From positions 3,348,001 through 3,412,000 of the forward strand of contig NZ_CP042266.1 of the NCBI RefSeq assembly GCF_007856155.1: 64,000 nucleotides of DNA. The letters are read 5' to 3'. The notes under the pieces were generated by a model. It saw nothing but the letters and a program-made list of their open reading frames with translations. It was not told where the DNA came from and did not search any database. The position numbers were made by a program, and so were the translations under genes. Shown here in pieces: positions 17,804-26,432 of the stretch (the first letter of the stretch is position 1; each line of letters starts with the position of its first letter). The stretch is from Streptomyces qinzhouensis (GTDB lineage Bacteria; Actinomycetota; Actinomycetes; Streptomycetales; Streptomycetaceae).

Positions 17804-19417
17804 GTGCAGGCAAGAAGACGGATGGCCCCGCTGCTGGTGGTGAGTGTGCTGGCGACGCTCGCCCCCGCACTCGCCACGGCCCCGGCCGCCGCGGCCTCGA
17901 CCACGGCACCGGACGCCACGGCACCGGGCGCGGCACCGGGCGCCCCGGCGGCGAACACCACGGCACCGGGCACCACGACGGCGGGCGCGGCACCGGACAG
18001 CACGGCGGCGCGGCAGCTCGTATGGCGGGACTGTCCGACCGAGGGAGCGCCCGAACTGCGGTGCGCGACGCTGAAGGTGCCGCTGGACTACCGGAATCCC
18101 GGCGGCAGGAAAATCGATATAGAGATCTCGCGATTGCGGGCCGCCGATCCGGGGCAGCGGCGTGGAATTCTGGCCTTCAATCCCGGCGGCCCCGGCGGCC
18201 CGGGACTCGACCTGCCCGGGCGGATCCGGCCGCTGCTTCCGGCGGGTGTCGTGAACGCTTATGACCTGATCGGGTTCGACCCGCGCGGAGTCGGGAAGAG
18301 CACCCCATTGCGGTGCGGGCTGGCCCCCGAGGAGATCGCGGTCGAACGCCCTTACAACAAGGCGACGTTCGCCCGGGACACCGCGCTGTCCCGGTCCTTC
18401 GCGGAGAAGTGCCGGGCGAAGTACGGGGACGGTCTCAAGCATTTCAATACCCGGAACACCGCCCGCGACATGGACGCGATCCGGGCCGCGCTCGGCGAGC
18501 GGAAGCTGAACTACTTCGGCATCTCGTACGGCACCTATCTCGGCGCCGTCTACACCCAGTTGTTCCCGGAGCGGTCCGGCCGGATCGTGCTCGACAGCGG
18601 GGTCGACCCCGCCCGGGTCTGGCAGGAGGACTTCCGGCTCTGGGCGACGGAGGCGGAGAAGGCTTTCGACCGCTGGGCGGAGTGGGCGGCCGCACGGAAC
18701 GAGCGGTACGGCCTCGGCGCCACCCCGAAGGCGGTCTCCAGGACCTTCTGGAAGATCGTCGCCCAGGCCGACCGCAAACCCATCAAGCTCGGCGACCGGC
18801 TGTACGACGGCGCCACGATCCGGGCCGGGATGCGGCCCGCGTTCTTCACCGGATCCCTGGCCAGTGAATGGGCGGTCCATCTCAAGGAGGCGGCGGCCGG
18901 AAAGCCCGTCCCCGCCCTGCCCGTCTACGACTTCGACGAGAACTTCGTCGTCAGCATGTGGGCCGTGACCTGCGGTGACGAGAACTGGCCACGGGATCCG
19001 AAGGCATACGCCCGCCAGGCCGCCCGCGACAAGGCCCGCTATCCGCTCTACGGGGACTACGTCTCCCACATCACCCCGTGCGCCTTCTGGGACGACATCG
19101 CCGAACCGACGACCGCGGTCGACAACAAGGTCGGCGCGCTGATCCTGCACAACGAGTGGGACTCGCAGACCCCGCTGCCCGACGGTATCGGGCTGCGCGA
19201 GGCCATGAAGGGCGCCAGGCTCGCGCTCGTCGAGGGCGGTGAGGGGCACGGCGTCTATCCGGCGCGGGCCAGTTCCTGTGCCATCGCGCTGGCCGACACC
19301 TATCTGGTGACCGGGAAGCTGCCCGCCCGGGATGTGCGCTGTGCGACGGACCCGGTGCCGGCCGGACAGCAGAAGCAGCGGGCCGAGGTGCCGTTCCTGA
19401 CGCCGGGGGCCCGTTGA
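17804..19417 (+). CDS. secreted TAP-type alpha/beta-hydrolase peptidase
   Basis: 537 residues from GTG 17804 (aaggaacgac upstream). A signal peptide ends near AAAAS and is followed by a Thr/Ala/Pro spacer (about 32-66). The hydrolase core has FNPGGPGGPG (oxyanion region), the nucleophile S241 in GISYGTY, D453 in EWDSQTP and H482 in EGHGVY. The C-terminal third is the TAP-like domain. Relatives (tripeptidyl aminopeptidases, SlpD/SlpE) trim N-terminal peptides outside the cell. A tandem paralogue follows 112 bp later. Confidence 0.9.
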   Translation: MQARRRMAPLLVVSVLATLAPALATAPAAAASTTAPDATAPGAAPGAPAANTTAPGTTTAGAAPDSTAARQLVWRDCPTEGAPELRCATLKVPLDYRNPGGRKIDIEISRLRAADPGQRRGILAFNPGGPGGPGLDLPGRIRPLLPAGVVNAYDLIGFDPRGVGKSTPLRCGLAPEEIAVERPYNKATFARDTALSRSFAEKCRAKYGDGLKHFNTRNTARDMDAIRAALGERKLNYFGISYGTYLGAVYTQLFPERSGRIVLDSGVDPARVWQEDFRLWATEAEKAFDRWAEWAAARNERYGLGATPKAVSRTFWKIVAQADRKPIKLGDRLYDGATIRAGMRPAFFTGSLASEWAVHLKEAAAGKPVPALPVYDFDENFVVSMWAVTCGDENWPRDPKAYARQAARDKARYPLYGDYVSHITPCAFWDDIAEPTTAVDNKVGALILHNEWDSQTPLPDGIGLREAMKGARLALVEGGEGHGVYPARASSCAIALADTYLVTGKLPARDVRCATDPVPAGQQKQRAEVPFLTPGAR

Positions 19418-19529
19418 GGGGGTACGGGCCGCCGGTCGTTCCAGTAGCTTCCGTACAACCGTCGTTTTCGCACAACCGTCCCAACTCCCGTTCAGAGAGC
19501 AGCTTTTACCGCTTCGAGAAAGGACTCCC

Positions 19530-21101
19530 GTGCAGTCAGCACGACGCTTCGCACCCGTTGCCGCGGTCAGCGCACTGGCGACCCTGGCGCCCCTGATCGC
19601 CGTCGCCGCCCCGGCCGCCCCGGTCGTCTCGTCCGTCTCGTCCGTCTCGGCCGTCTCGTCCGTACAGACGCAGCGGCCGACGTGGCAGCGGTGCAGCCCC
19701 GATCAGCCCGCCGCGTACCAATGCACCACCCTGAAGGTGCCGCTGGACTACCGCGCGCCCGGCGGCAAGAAGATCGACGTCGCCGTCTCCCGCATCAAGG
19801 CGGCCGACCCGCGGCAGCGGCGCGGGGTGCTCCTCTTCAACCCCGGCGGCCCCGGCGGCTCCGGCCTCGGCGATCCGCTGGACTGGGGCGGGCGGCTGCC
19901 CCAGTCGGTGCTCGACCGCTATGACCTGATCGGCTTCGATCCGCGCGGGGTGGGGAAGAGCACCCCCGTCGAGTGCGGCACCGCGCCCGATGAGCGGATG
20001 GTGCTGCGCCCGTACCGGTCGAAGACCTTCGCTTCGGACGTGGCCTGGGCGAAGAGGATCGCGGAGAAGTGCCGGGCCAAGTACGGCGCCGACCTCAAGC
20101 ACTTCACCACCCGGAACACCGCCCGTGACATGGACGCGATCCGGGCCGCGCTCGGCGAGCAGAAGATCAACTACATCGGGGTGTCGTACGGCACCTATCT
20201 GGGCGCGGTCTACACCCAGCTGTTCCCGCGGCGCTCCGACCGGATCATCCTGGACAGCGCCGTCGACCCGAAGCTGGTGTGGCGCGGCATGCTCCAGTCC
20301 TGGGCGAAGGATTCGGGTTTCGCCTTCTGGCGTTTCCTGGAGTGGGCGGCGAAGAACAACGACCAGTACGGCTTCGGCACCTCCCCGCAGAAGATCGCGG
20401 AGGACTTCTTCCGGCTCGTCCGCCAGGCCGACCGGAAGCCCGTCAAGGTCGGTGAGAAGTTCTACGACGGGGCCGCGATACGCGAATTCATGCGCCCGAT
20501 GTTCTACCGCCGGACGATGGGGGCCGACATGCTCGGCCTGGTCCGGGACGCCGCGGCGGGCAAACCGGTACCGGACTTCCCGGCCTGGGTCCCCGGCGAC
20601 AACGACGTGTCGATGTTCAACACGGTCGCCTGCGGTGACACCGACGCCTGGCCGCGCGACCCGCAGAGGTACGCCGGGGAGGCCGCCATGGACTCCGTCT
20701 GGTTCCCGCTGTACGGGGATCACGCCTCCAACATCACCCCGTGCGCCTTCTGGGACCGGCCCGCCGAGCCGGTGACGAAGGTGGACAACCGGGTCCCGTC
20801 GCTGATCCTCCAGGCGGAGTGGGACTCGCAGACCCCGCTGTCCACCGCGCAGGGCATGCACCGGGCGCTGAAGGGCTCCCGGATGGTCACGGTGGACGAG
20901 GGCGAGACCCATGGTGTCTACCGGTACGGGATCAGCTCCTGCGCGGACACTGTCGGGACCGACTATCTGGTGACCGGGAAGCTGCCGGCGAAGGACGTGA
21001 CCTGCGCGGCGAACCCGCCGGCCGCGGCGTCGGCGAAGGAGAGCGCGGAGAACGCGAAGGGGACGGAGCGCGGGGCGCCCGTGAACCCGAACCGGTTCTG
21101 A
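19530..21101 (+). CDS. secreted TAP-type alpha/beta-hydrolase peptidase, paralogue
   Basis: 523 residues from GTG 19530 with gagaaagga upstream. A signal peptide leads into a short VSSVSSVSAVSSV repeat. Then comes the same core as the previous gene: FNPGGPGGSG, S219 in GVSYGTY, the acid in EWDSQTP and the histidine in ETHGVY, with a TAP-like C-terminal domain. Long stretches are identical (for example RNTARDMDAIRAALGE), so the pair is a tandem duplication. A terminator follows. Substrate preference cannot be told from the sequence. Confidence 0.9.
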   Translation: MQSARRFAPVAAVSALATLAPLIAVAAPAAPVVSSVSSVSAVSSVQTQRPTWQRCSPDQPAAYQCTTLKVPLDYRAPGGKKIDVAVSRIKAADPRQRRGVLLFNPGGPGGSGLGDPLDWGGRLPQSVLDRYDLIGFDPRGVGKSTPVECGTAPDERMVLRPYRSKTFASDVAWAKRIAEKCRAKYGADLKHFTTRNTARDMDAIRAALGEQKINYIGVSYGTYLGAVYTQLFPRRSDRIILDSAVDPKLVWRGMLQSWAKDSGFAFWRFLEWAAKNNDQYGFGTSPQKIAEDFFRLVRQADRKPVKVGEKFYDGAAIREFMRPMFYRRTMGADMLGLVRDAAAGKPVPDFPAWVPGDNDVSMFNTVACGDTDAWPRDPQRYAGEAAMDSVWFPLYGDHASNITPCAFWDRPAEPVTKVDNRVPSLILQAEWDSQTPLSTAQGMHRALKGSRMVTVDEGETHGVYRYGISSCADTVGTDYLVTGKLPAKDVTCAANPPAAASAKESAENAKGTERGAPVNPNRF

Positions 21102-21156
21102 GCCTCTTCTGAGCCTCTTCTGAACCGCTTCCGGCGGCCGTGACCGCCCGCTGACC

Positions 21157-21196
21157 GGAACGCCCTCCCGTACACCCCTGTCGGGAGGGCGTTTCC
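21157..21196 (+). terminator. hairpin terminator after the peptidase pair
   Basis: Arms aacgccctcccg (21159-21170) and the complement 21182-21193 with an 11-base loop, 55 bp after the stop. Confidence 0.85.
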
Positions 21197-21263
21197 CGGG
21201 CCCGCGTACCTCCGGAGTAAAAACGGAGTGCGCGATTCCTGGCGGGGTCGCAGACTCGGTCCC

Positions 21264-21698
21264 ATGACGGACAAGACCGAAACCGCACCCACCGCACCCA
21301 TCGACCGCATCAACCCCGAAGGGCTCCACTCCACCCCCGGCTACCACCACATCACCGTGGTCGAGGCGGGCCGTACCGCCTATCTCTCCGGGCAGTGCCC
21401 CCTCGACACCTCCGGCGAGGTCGTCGGCAAGGGCGATCTCGACGCCCAGATCGACCAGGTCGCGGCCAATGCCCTGACCGCCCTGAACGCCGTGGGCGCG
21501 GGCCCCGAGCATGTCGTCCGCTCCGTGATCTATGTGGTCAGCTCCGATGAGGAAGTGCTGGCCAAGGCCTGGTTCCGGCTGAACGACTCCGTCATCGCGC
21601 CCGCTTTCTCCACCGCCAGCACCCTGCTCGGGGTGGCCCAGCTCGGCTATCCCGGCCAGTTGATCGAAGTCGACCTGACGGCCGCACTCCCCAACTGA
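21264..21698 (+). CDS. RidA/YjgF-family protein
   Basis: 144 residues; ATG 21264. It has the trimeric RidA fold pattern, with GRTAYLSGQCPLDTSGEVVGKG near the N-terminus and VVRSVIYVVSSDEE in the middle. Family members hydrolyse reactive enamine/imine intermediates made by PLP enzymes. Family assignment is secure. Whether it keeps the canonical imine-deaminase arginine cannot be judged without an alignment. It stands alone, with its own terminator upstream. Confidence 0.85.
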   Translation: MTDKTETAPTAPIDRINPEGLHSTPGYHHITVVEAGRTAYLSGQCPLDTSGEVVGKGDLDAQIDQVAANALTALNAVGAGPEHVVRSVIYVVSSDEEVLAKAWFRLNDSVIAPAFSTASTLLGVAQLGYPGQLIEVDLTAALPN

Positions 21699-21845
21699 CT
21701 CCGCTCCCCCAACTGATCCCGCTCCCCCGGCGACCTTCGTCGTTCCCGGTGTCGACGAACGGCGGACGCGGCGCACCCCCGCCCCCGGGAAGTCTGTACC
21801 CCGGACGACGACGACGGTGACGGCGGGGGAGACGGGGAGGGCCTG

Positions 21846-22886
21846 ATGGTGGATACACAGCTCGACATCGGCTGGCGGGTTACGGGGATCCTGGGCGCCG
21901 CCTGGGGTGCCACCGACACGGATGCCATCGGCACCGAACACCTGTTGGCCGGGATCACCGGCACCAAGTGCCCGGCCGGGGACGCGCTCGCCGCGGAGGG
22001 CGTGACCCGGACCGCGGTGATGGCGGTCCTGCGGGACCGGCAGGGCACCCCCGGCGCGCTGCCCTGGGCCGGCGGTGACGGGGACGGGCCCGCGGTCTCC
22101 TGCCGGGAGGTCCTCGGCCCCGAAGGGGAAGAGCGGCGGATGATGACCGAGCGGGCCCGGCGGGCCGTCGAAGCCGCCCTGGAGCTGGGGACCGCCGACG
22201 CCCGCCGGGAGCCGAAGGGCATCGGCCGGCTGCTGCCGGAACATCTGCTGGCGGGGCTGCTGCGGGACGGCGACAGCCGCTGTGCCGAGGTGCTGGCGCT
22301 GTGCGGGACGACGGCCGCGGCGGTACGGGCCCGGCTCGACGGCGAGGAGCCGGCCGGCGGCGCGGCGGACGGGCTCGACCCGCTGCTGTGGAACACCCGG
22401 GATCTGCTGCTGGGCCGCCGCCGCTATCCGATGGTGTTCTGGAAGCGCTGGCTGACCAGCGGGGTCAACTGGGCGTCCGAACCTACGGCCTGGGTGCGGC
22501 GCGAGACGTACGAACAGGCCCGCGCGCTGGGTCACCGGCGGATCGGCACCGAGCACATCCTGCTGGCGGTGCTCGCCACGCACGAGGTCGCCCGCGCCCA
22601 TCCGCATCTGGCCCGGGAGGGCGTCTCCGGTGCCCGGGCCCGTTTCCTGGGCGGCGACCGGCTGGCGGCGCTGGGCCTCGACTATGCGACCGTACGCGGG
22701 TCCCTGGCGACCGCCCCGGATCCGGGCCCCGACGAGCGGCCCGCCGAGGAGCTTCTGGAGGGCGCGCGGCAGGACGAGGGAACCGGCCCCCTGGTGGAAG
22801 CCCTCCTGCTGGACGGAGCGCGCGCCGGACGCCTGATCCGGCATATCCGGGGCGCGGATCCCCAGCAGCCGACCACTGCTGAGTAG
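21846..22886 (+). CDS. triple Clp-N domain protein without ATPase
   Basis: 346 residues. Three segments match the Clp N-domain helix pattern: TDAIGTEHLLAGITG (about 25-39), a second ending GRLLPEHLLAGLLRDGD, and a third with ARALGHRRIGTEHILLAVLATHE. There is no Walker A/B motif, so it is not ClpA/ClpC itself. Clp-N domains bind substrates and adaptors, so the protein may act as a decoy, adaptor or regulator of ClpC-ClpP. Single or double Clp-N proteins are common in Streptomyces; three repeats is less so. GTG 22911 of the next gene follows 24 bp later. Confidence 0.8.
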   Translation: MVDTQLDIGWRVTGILGAAWGATDTDAIGTEHLLAGITGTKCPAGDALAAEGVTRTAVMAVLRDRQGTPGALPWAGGDGDGPAVSCREVLGPEGEERRMMTERARRAVEAALELGTADARREPKGIGRLLPEHLLAGLLRDGDSRCAEVLALCGTTAAAVRARLDGEEPAGGAADGLDPLLWNTRDLLLGRRRYPMVFWKRWLTSGVNWASEPTAWVRRETYEQARALGHRRIGTEHILLAVLATHEVARAHPHLAREGVSGARARFLGGDRLAALGLDYATVRGSLATAPDPGPDERPAEELLEGARQDEGTGPLVEALLLDGARAGRLIRHIRGADPQQPTTAE

Positions 22887-22910
22887 GCGTCACGTCACCA
22901 GGGGAGATCA

Positions 22911-23555
22911 GTGTCCAGCCGTACCACCACCACAGGTTCCCGTCCCGTCCGCCGTGTGCCCGCCCGGCTCGCGCTGACCACCGCCGTCGCCGCGGGGGTG
23001 CTGGCCACCGGGGTCGCCCCGGCGAGCGCCCATGAGGGTTCCGGGAGCCGGACCGGGGTCCCCTCCTCGTACTCCCAGCTCCTCCCGCTCACCACGCTCT
23101 CCGCCGAACGGCTGGCCACGGCCGACCTCGTCGCGGCGGCCAAATGGGGCACCGGCAGCCCGATCGACGATCCCGCGCGGGAACAGGTCGTACTCGACAC
23201 GGTACGGAAGCAGGCGGTGGAGACGGGCGCCGATCCGGAGGCGACCGTCGCGATCTTCCGCGACCAGATCGAGGCCAACAAGCTCGTCCAGCGGGGGCTG
23301 CACGCGCTGTGGACCGCGGACCCGTCGAAGGCACCGGCCGAGCGCCCGGACCTGACGGAGGTCCGCAAGGAGATCAACCGCATCAACATCGAACTGGTAC
23401 GGGCCATCGCGGGCTCGGACCGGGCCCGGGCCACCTGGTCGTGCCGCGGGGTGCTGGCCGTGACCGCCGTGCACGTACGCCATGAGAAGCAGCTCGACAA
23501 GCTGCACTCCAGGGCGCTGGTGCGGGCGGTCCCGTCGGTGTGCCCGGTGCGGTGA
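22911..23555 (+). CDS. secreted chorismate mutase (AroQ gamma class)
   Basis: 214 residues from GTG 22911 (caggggaga upstream). The Sec signal peptide ends APASA near residue 40. The mature all-helical domain carries the periplasmic/secreted chorismate mutase pattern: LSAERLATADLVAAAKW, DPAREQVVLDTVRKQA and FRDQIEANKLVQRGL, with paired Arg/Lys and Glu residues for binding the substrate. It would turn chorismate into prephenate outside the membrane. Such exported mutases are known from mycobacteria; their purpose is unclear. A hairpin follows the stop. Confidence 0.85.
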   Translation: MSSRTTTTGSRPVRRVPARLALTTAVAAGVLATGVAPASAHEGSGSRTGVPSSYSQLLPLTTLSAERLATADLVAAAKWGTGSPIDDPAREQVVLDTVRKQAVETGADPEATVAIFRDQIEANKLVQRGLHALWTADPSKAPAERPDLTEVRKEINRINIELVRAIAGSDRARATWSCRGVLAVTAVHVRHEKQLDKLHSRALVRAVPSVCPVR

Positions 23556-23562
23556 CCACTCC

Positions 23563-23608
23563 CCGGCCCGGACGTCGCGTCGCGGTGAGCGGCGGGCGTC
23601 CGGGCCGG
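23563..23608 (+). terminator. hairpin after the chorismate mutase gene
   Basis: Perfect 12-bp arms (ccggcccggacg, 23563-23574, complement 23597-23608) with a 22-base loop, starting 8 bp after the stop. Confidence 0.7.
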
Positions 23609-23767
23609 TTGTCAGTGGCCCCGGATACTTTGATATCCGCTTCAACCGGCCGGTCGGAGATCGTGAGGGACTCGCGGCTACGGGGGGCGGGTGTGGTCCC
23701 GGCGGCCTGCCCGGATCCGGTGTATTCCGTGCCCCGCCCCCCGCTCTCCACTCTCCGCTCTCCGCTC

Positions 23768-25129
23768 TCAGGCGGCGGCCTCCGCCGTCCCGTGTTCGTC
23801 GAGCATGCTCCGGGTGAAGCCGAACCAGTAGGTGGCGGCGAACCCGGCCGCGTATCCGGTCAGCAGCCCGCCCGCGTATACGGCCGCCGCGGCGGCCAGC
23901 CCCTGATCGCCCTTCAACAGCGGGAAGAGGGCCCAGCCGGAGGGGCCGATGGCGGTGGCGCCGAACCGGTCGCCGAGCATCGAGAACAGCCCGACGAAAC
24001 CGCCGCCGAAGGCGCCCCCGACACAGGCGGTGACAAAGGGCCGCCCCAGCGGCAGCGAGACACCGTAGATCAGCGGTTCGCCGACACCGAGCAGCCCGGC
24101 GGGGAGCGCGGAGCGAACCGTCGTACGGATCGCCGGATTGCGCGGCAGCCGGGCATAGACGGCCATCGCCGCGCCGACCTGCCCGGCGCCCGCCATCGCG
24201 AGCATCGGCAGCAGCACGGTCGCGCCCTGCTGCTCGATGAGGGTGGCGTGGATGGGGATCAGGGCCTGGTGCAGCCCGAGCATCACCAGCGGCAGGAACA
24301 GCCCGCCGAGCAGGAACCCGGCGCCCGCGCCGCCGTACTCGAGGAGCCGGTTCGCGGCGGTGCCGATGGCGGCGGCGGCCTCCCCGGCGACGTACATCAG
24401 CCCATAGAGGGTGACCAGCCCGGCGACCAGGACCGTGACGGCCGGGGTGACGAGGACATCGAGCGCCGCGGGCACCCGCCCCCGTACCCACCGCTCCACA
24501 TACGTCGCGACGAGCGCGGCGGCGAGTGCGCCGAGGACGCCGCCCTGCCCCGGGTGGAGCCGCTCCCCGAAGACCTCGACGCGTTCGACGCCCGGGAAGA
24601 CGACGACGGCGGCGACGGCGCCCCCGAGGACGGGTGTGCCGCCGAACTCCTTGGCGGTGTTCCAGCCGACGAAGACGGCGATCAGCGCCATGAAGCCGCC
24701 CGCGACGGCGAGGAGGGCGGGGGTGAGGCCCGGGGCGATCCGCAGATTGACGAGAACACCCGCGATGCCTGCGACGATGCCGCAGCCGATGAGTGCGGGG
24801 ATGAGGGGCACGAAGACATTCGCGATCCGCCGCAGCGCCCCCTTGACCCCGGCGGGCCCGGACTTCTCTCTCAGCAGGTCATCGAACTCGGCCGCCACCC
24901 GGTTGACCACACCCGGCCCGAGGACGATCTGATACGAGTCCCCGTCCTCGACCACCCCGAGCACGGCCGGATGCCCCGTCAGCTCCTCGTGCCGCACGGC
25001 ACCCCGGTCGGCGAGCCGCAGCCGCAGCCGGGTCATGCAGTGCGCGGCGTCCCGCACGTTCGCGGCACCGCCGACGTACTCCAGCAGCGGGCGGGCGATC
25101 TCACCCGGGTCACTCTTCTGTCCCGTCAT
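23768..25129 (-). CDS. PTS transporter EIIBC component
   Basis: 453 residues. The N-terminal EIIB domain (about 10-90) carries the phosphorylated cysteine C31 in DAAHCMTRLRLRL. An EIIC membrane domain of about ten hydrophobic segments follows (about 105-445). This is the glucose/sucrose (Glc) superfamily of the phosphotransferase system; the IIA domain must come from elsewhere (Crr). The B-C order and the NVRDAAHCMTRLR motif fit the sucrose/beta-glucoside/MurNAc branch, but the sugar cannot be named. It is the last gene of a minus-strand operon and overlaps the gene before it by ATGA. Confidence 0.88.
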   Translation of the reverse strand: MTGQKSDPGEIARPLLEYVGGAANVRDAAHCMTRLRLRLADRGAVRHEELTGHPAVLGVVEDGDSYQIVLGPGVVNRVAAEFDDLLREKSGPAGVKGALRRIANVFVPLIPALIGCGIVAGIAGVLVNLRIAPGLTPALLAVAGGFMALIAVFVGWNTAKEFGGTPVLGGAVAAVVVFPGVERVEVFGERLHPGQGGVLGALAAALVATYVERWVRGRVPAALDVLVTPAVTVLVAGLVTLYGLMYVAGEAAAAIGTAANRLLEYGGAGAGFLLGGLFLPLVMLGLHQALIPIHATLIEQQGATVLLPMLAMAGAGQVGAAMAVYARLPRNPAIRTTVRSALPAGLLGVGEPLIYGVSLPLGRPFVTACVGGAFGGGFVGLFSMLGDRFGATAIGPSGWALFPLLKGDQGLAAAAAVYAGGLLTGYAAGFAATYWFGFTRSMLDEHGTAEAAA

Positions 25130-25368
25130 GGACGGATACGTACCCCTCGGGGGTCCGGCTCCTCCCTGAGGTCGATCATCCGGGGGACACCCTCGTGGGC
25201 GACCGGTCCGGGGGTGACCGCGGTGGCGTGCTCGGGGCAGGCGTACAGCGTCGTATCAGGCGGTACGCGCCTCACCTCGATGGGCGCGGTGGTCCGCCGC
25301 CCGCAGAGGCAGCAGCGGGCGGTGAGCCCGACCGGGGGCCACTCGGCGAGCAGGCTCTCCAGGGTCAT
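25126..25368 (-). CDS. small Cys-rich protein coupled to PTS gene
   Basis: 80 residues. CCLCGRR near residue 19 and YACPEHA near residue 43 form a Cys/His set like a small zinc ribbon. The order of motifs (CxxCGR, EVRRVPPDTTLYACP) matches the 65-residue protein at 1495-1692, so they are one family. The start overlaps the stop of the 69-residue gene (ATGA) and its stop overlaps the EIIBC start (ATGA), so translation of all three is linked. Function unknown; no known domain recognised. Confidence 0.7.
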   Translation of the reverse strand: MTLESLLAEWPPVGLTARCCLCGRRTTAPIEVRRVPPDTTLYACPEHATAVTPGPVAHEGVPRMIDLREEPDPRGVRIRP

Positions 25369-25574
25369 GAGGGGATCCGGGGCGGGAGGTAGATCCCATG
25401 GCTGATGACGTACAGCCGTCTTCGCCGCCTCCGCAGGATTGCCTGTGCCTCCTCCTTGGAGGGGCTGGTCCAGGGCCGCGTCCAGGGATCGCCGGGCGGC
25501 ACCGGACGCCGGACGGCAACGGGCCGACGCCTGCGGGGAAGCAGCGCGATGAGGAGTCGTACGAGGTCGTGCAT
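25365..25574 (-). CDS. small basic protein, unknown function
   Basis: 69 residues from ATG 25574 (ggag upstream). It has a hydrophobic start (MHDLVRLLIALLP), a Pro/Arg middle and an Arg-rich run after EEAQAILRR, ending HGIYLPPRIPS. No domain is recognised. The longer open frame to 25769 overlaps the 50-residue gene in another frame and is not favoured. It overlaps the downstream Cys-rich gene by ATGA, the best evidence that it is real. Confidence 0.5.
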   Translation of the reverse strand: MHDLVRLLIALLPRRRRPVAVRRPVPPGDPWTRPWTSPSKEEAQAILRRRRRRLYVISHGIYLPPRIPS

Positions 25575-25642
25575 GGGCGCTCCGTGGGGGAGCCCCGGCC
25601 CGCTCGCGGGGGTCCGGCGGGCCGGGGCGGTCTTGTCGGCGG

Positions 25643-25795
25643 TCAGCGGCTCTTCGTGGGGCCGCAATCGGGGTGCGCGTAGAGCGCGGGGCGCGCCCCG
25701 GACGCGGAGAAGCCGTCGAAGACCTCGGTCGCTTCGGTCGCCTCTACAGGTCGTCCACAGCGGACGCACTCTTCCGTGCGGGGCTCATCGGTCAT
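25643..25795 (-). CDS. 50-residue Cys/His protein
   Basis: Starts at ATG 25795 (gggag upstream) inside the end of the ATP-binding gene (11-bp overlap). CVRCGRP near residue 10 and AHPDCG near the end give a possible four-ligand zinc site. Third small Cys protein in the window with a CxxCGR motif. Unknown function; likely co-translated with the ATP-binding protein. Confidence 0.55.
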   Translation of the reverse strand: MTDEPRTEECVRCGRPVEATEATEVFDGFSASGARPALYAHPDCGPTKSR

Positions 25796-26276
25796 GGTTC
25801 GGCTCCCGGAGGTGTGGTGCATCGTGGTGGATGCCCTGTGGTCCGGTGACGGCAACAGCGCACCAGACTCCGAAGCCGTCGGGCGTGACTCCCCAGGACT
25901 CCGCCAATGCCTCGACCAGGGCCAGCCCGCGACCGCTTTCGGTCAGCTCTTCGCCAGGCAAGGCGGTGAGCCGGAGTTTGCGCAGATCGTCGACGACGTC
26001 GATCCGCACCTGGCGGTCGCCTCGGCACAGACGGAGGGCGACGTTTCCTCTTCCGTGCTCGAAGGCGTTGGTGAGAAGCTCGCCGACCAGCAGTTCCACT
26101 GTGTCGCCGTACACGCCCAGACCCCATCCGAGCACCGCGTTCCGACCAGTCCGGCGCGCGTTCCGTACCCGCATGCAGTCCTGAACGCTCAGAGGATGGC
26201 CGGGTCTCGTCGAGCGGTTCATGGTGACGGTGAGAATGTTCGGGACCACGTCCCGGACCGGAAGTGCCTCGGCCAC
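25785..26276 (-). CDS. ATP-binding protein, anti-sigma-factor kinase-like (RsbW type)
   Basis: 163 residues with a GHKL (HATPase) fold. The N-box is ELLTNAFEHG (about 63-72), followed by the G1-type DVVDDLRKL and the Gly-rich lid TESGRGLALVEAL. There is no histidine phosphoacceptor domain. Such small kinases phosphorylate anti-anti-sigma partners or act beside XRE regulators in Streptomyces. It is transcribed divergently from the XRE-TPR regulator at 26433 and heads the operon of three small proteins and EIIBC. The partner is unknown. Confidence 0.8.
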   Translation of the reverse strand: MAEALPVRDVVPNILTVTMNRSTRPGHPLSVQDCMRVRNARRTGRNAVLGWGLGVYGDTVELLVGELLTNAFEHGRGNVALRLCRGDRQVRIDVVDDLRKLRLTALPGEELTESGRGLALVEALAESWGVTPDGFGVWCAVAVTGPQGIHHDAPHLREPNHDR

Positions 26277-26350
26277 GGAGTTCCCCTCAGCCCTCGGCTT
26301 CGTTTACCGGAACAGTTCACCGCCGATCGGCTGCGGCCTCGGCCCGTGGC

Positions 26351-26374
26351 GGCGGACTTTTCGGCGGACTTTTC
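26351..26374 (+). repeat. 12-bp tandem direct repeat upstream of XRE regulator
   Basis: ggcggacttttc occurs twice head to tail (26351-26362, 26363-26374) in the divergent gap between the ATP-binding gene and the XRE-TPR regulator. It could be the regulator's operator. Confidence 0.75.
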
Positions 26375-26432
26375 CACGAACGTCCGGACCTGCCGCCTAC
26401 CGTGAGCTCGTACCGGTCCTCGTCAGACGGGA

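Noticed and set aside
19536..22844. 1102-codon open frame on the minus strand opposite the peptidases, RidA and Clp-N genes
   Set aside because: It runs antisense to four clear genes. It has no domain pattern and owes its length to the high GC third position of the real genes.
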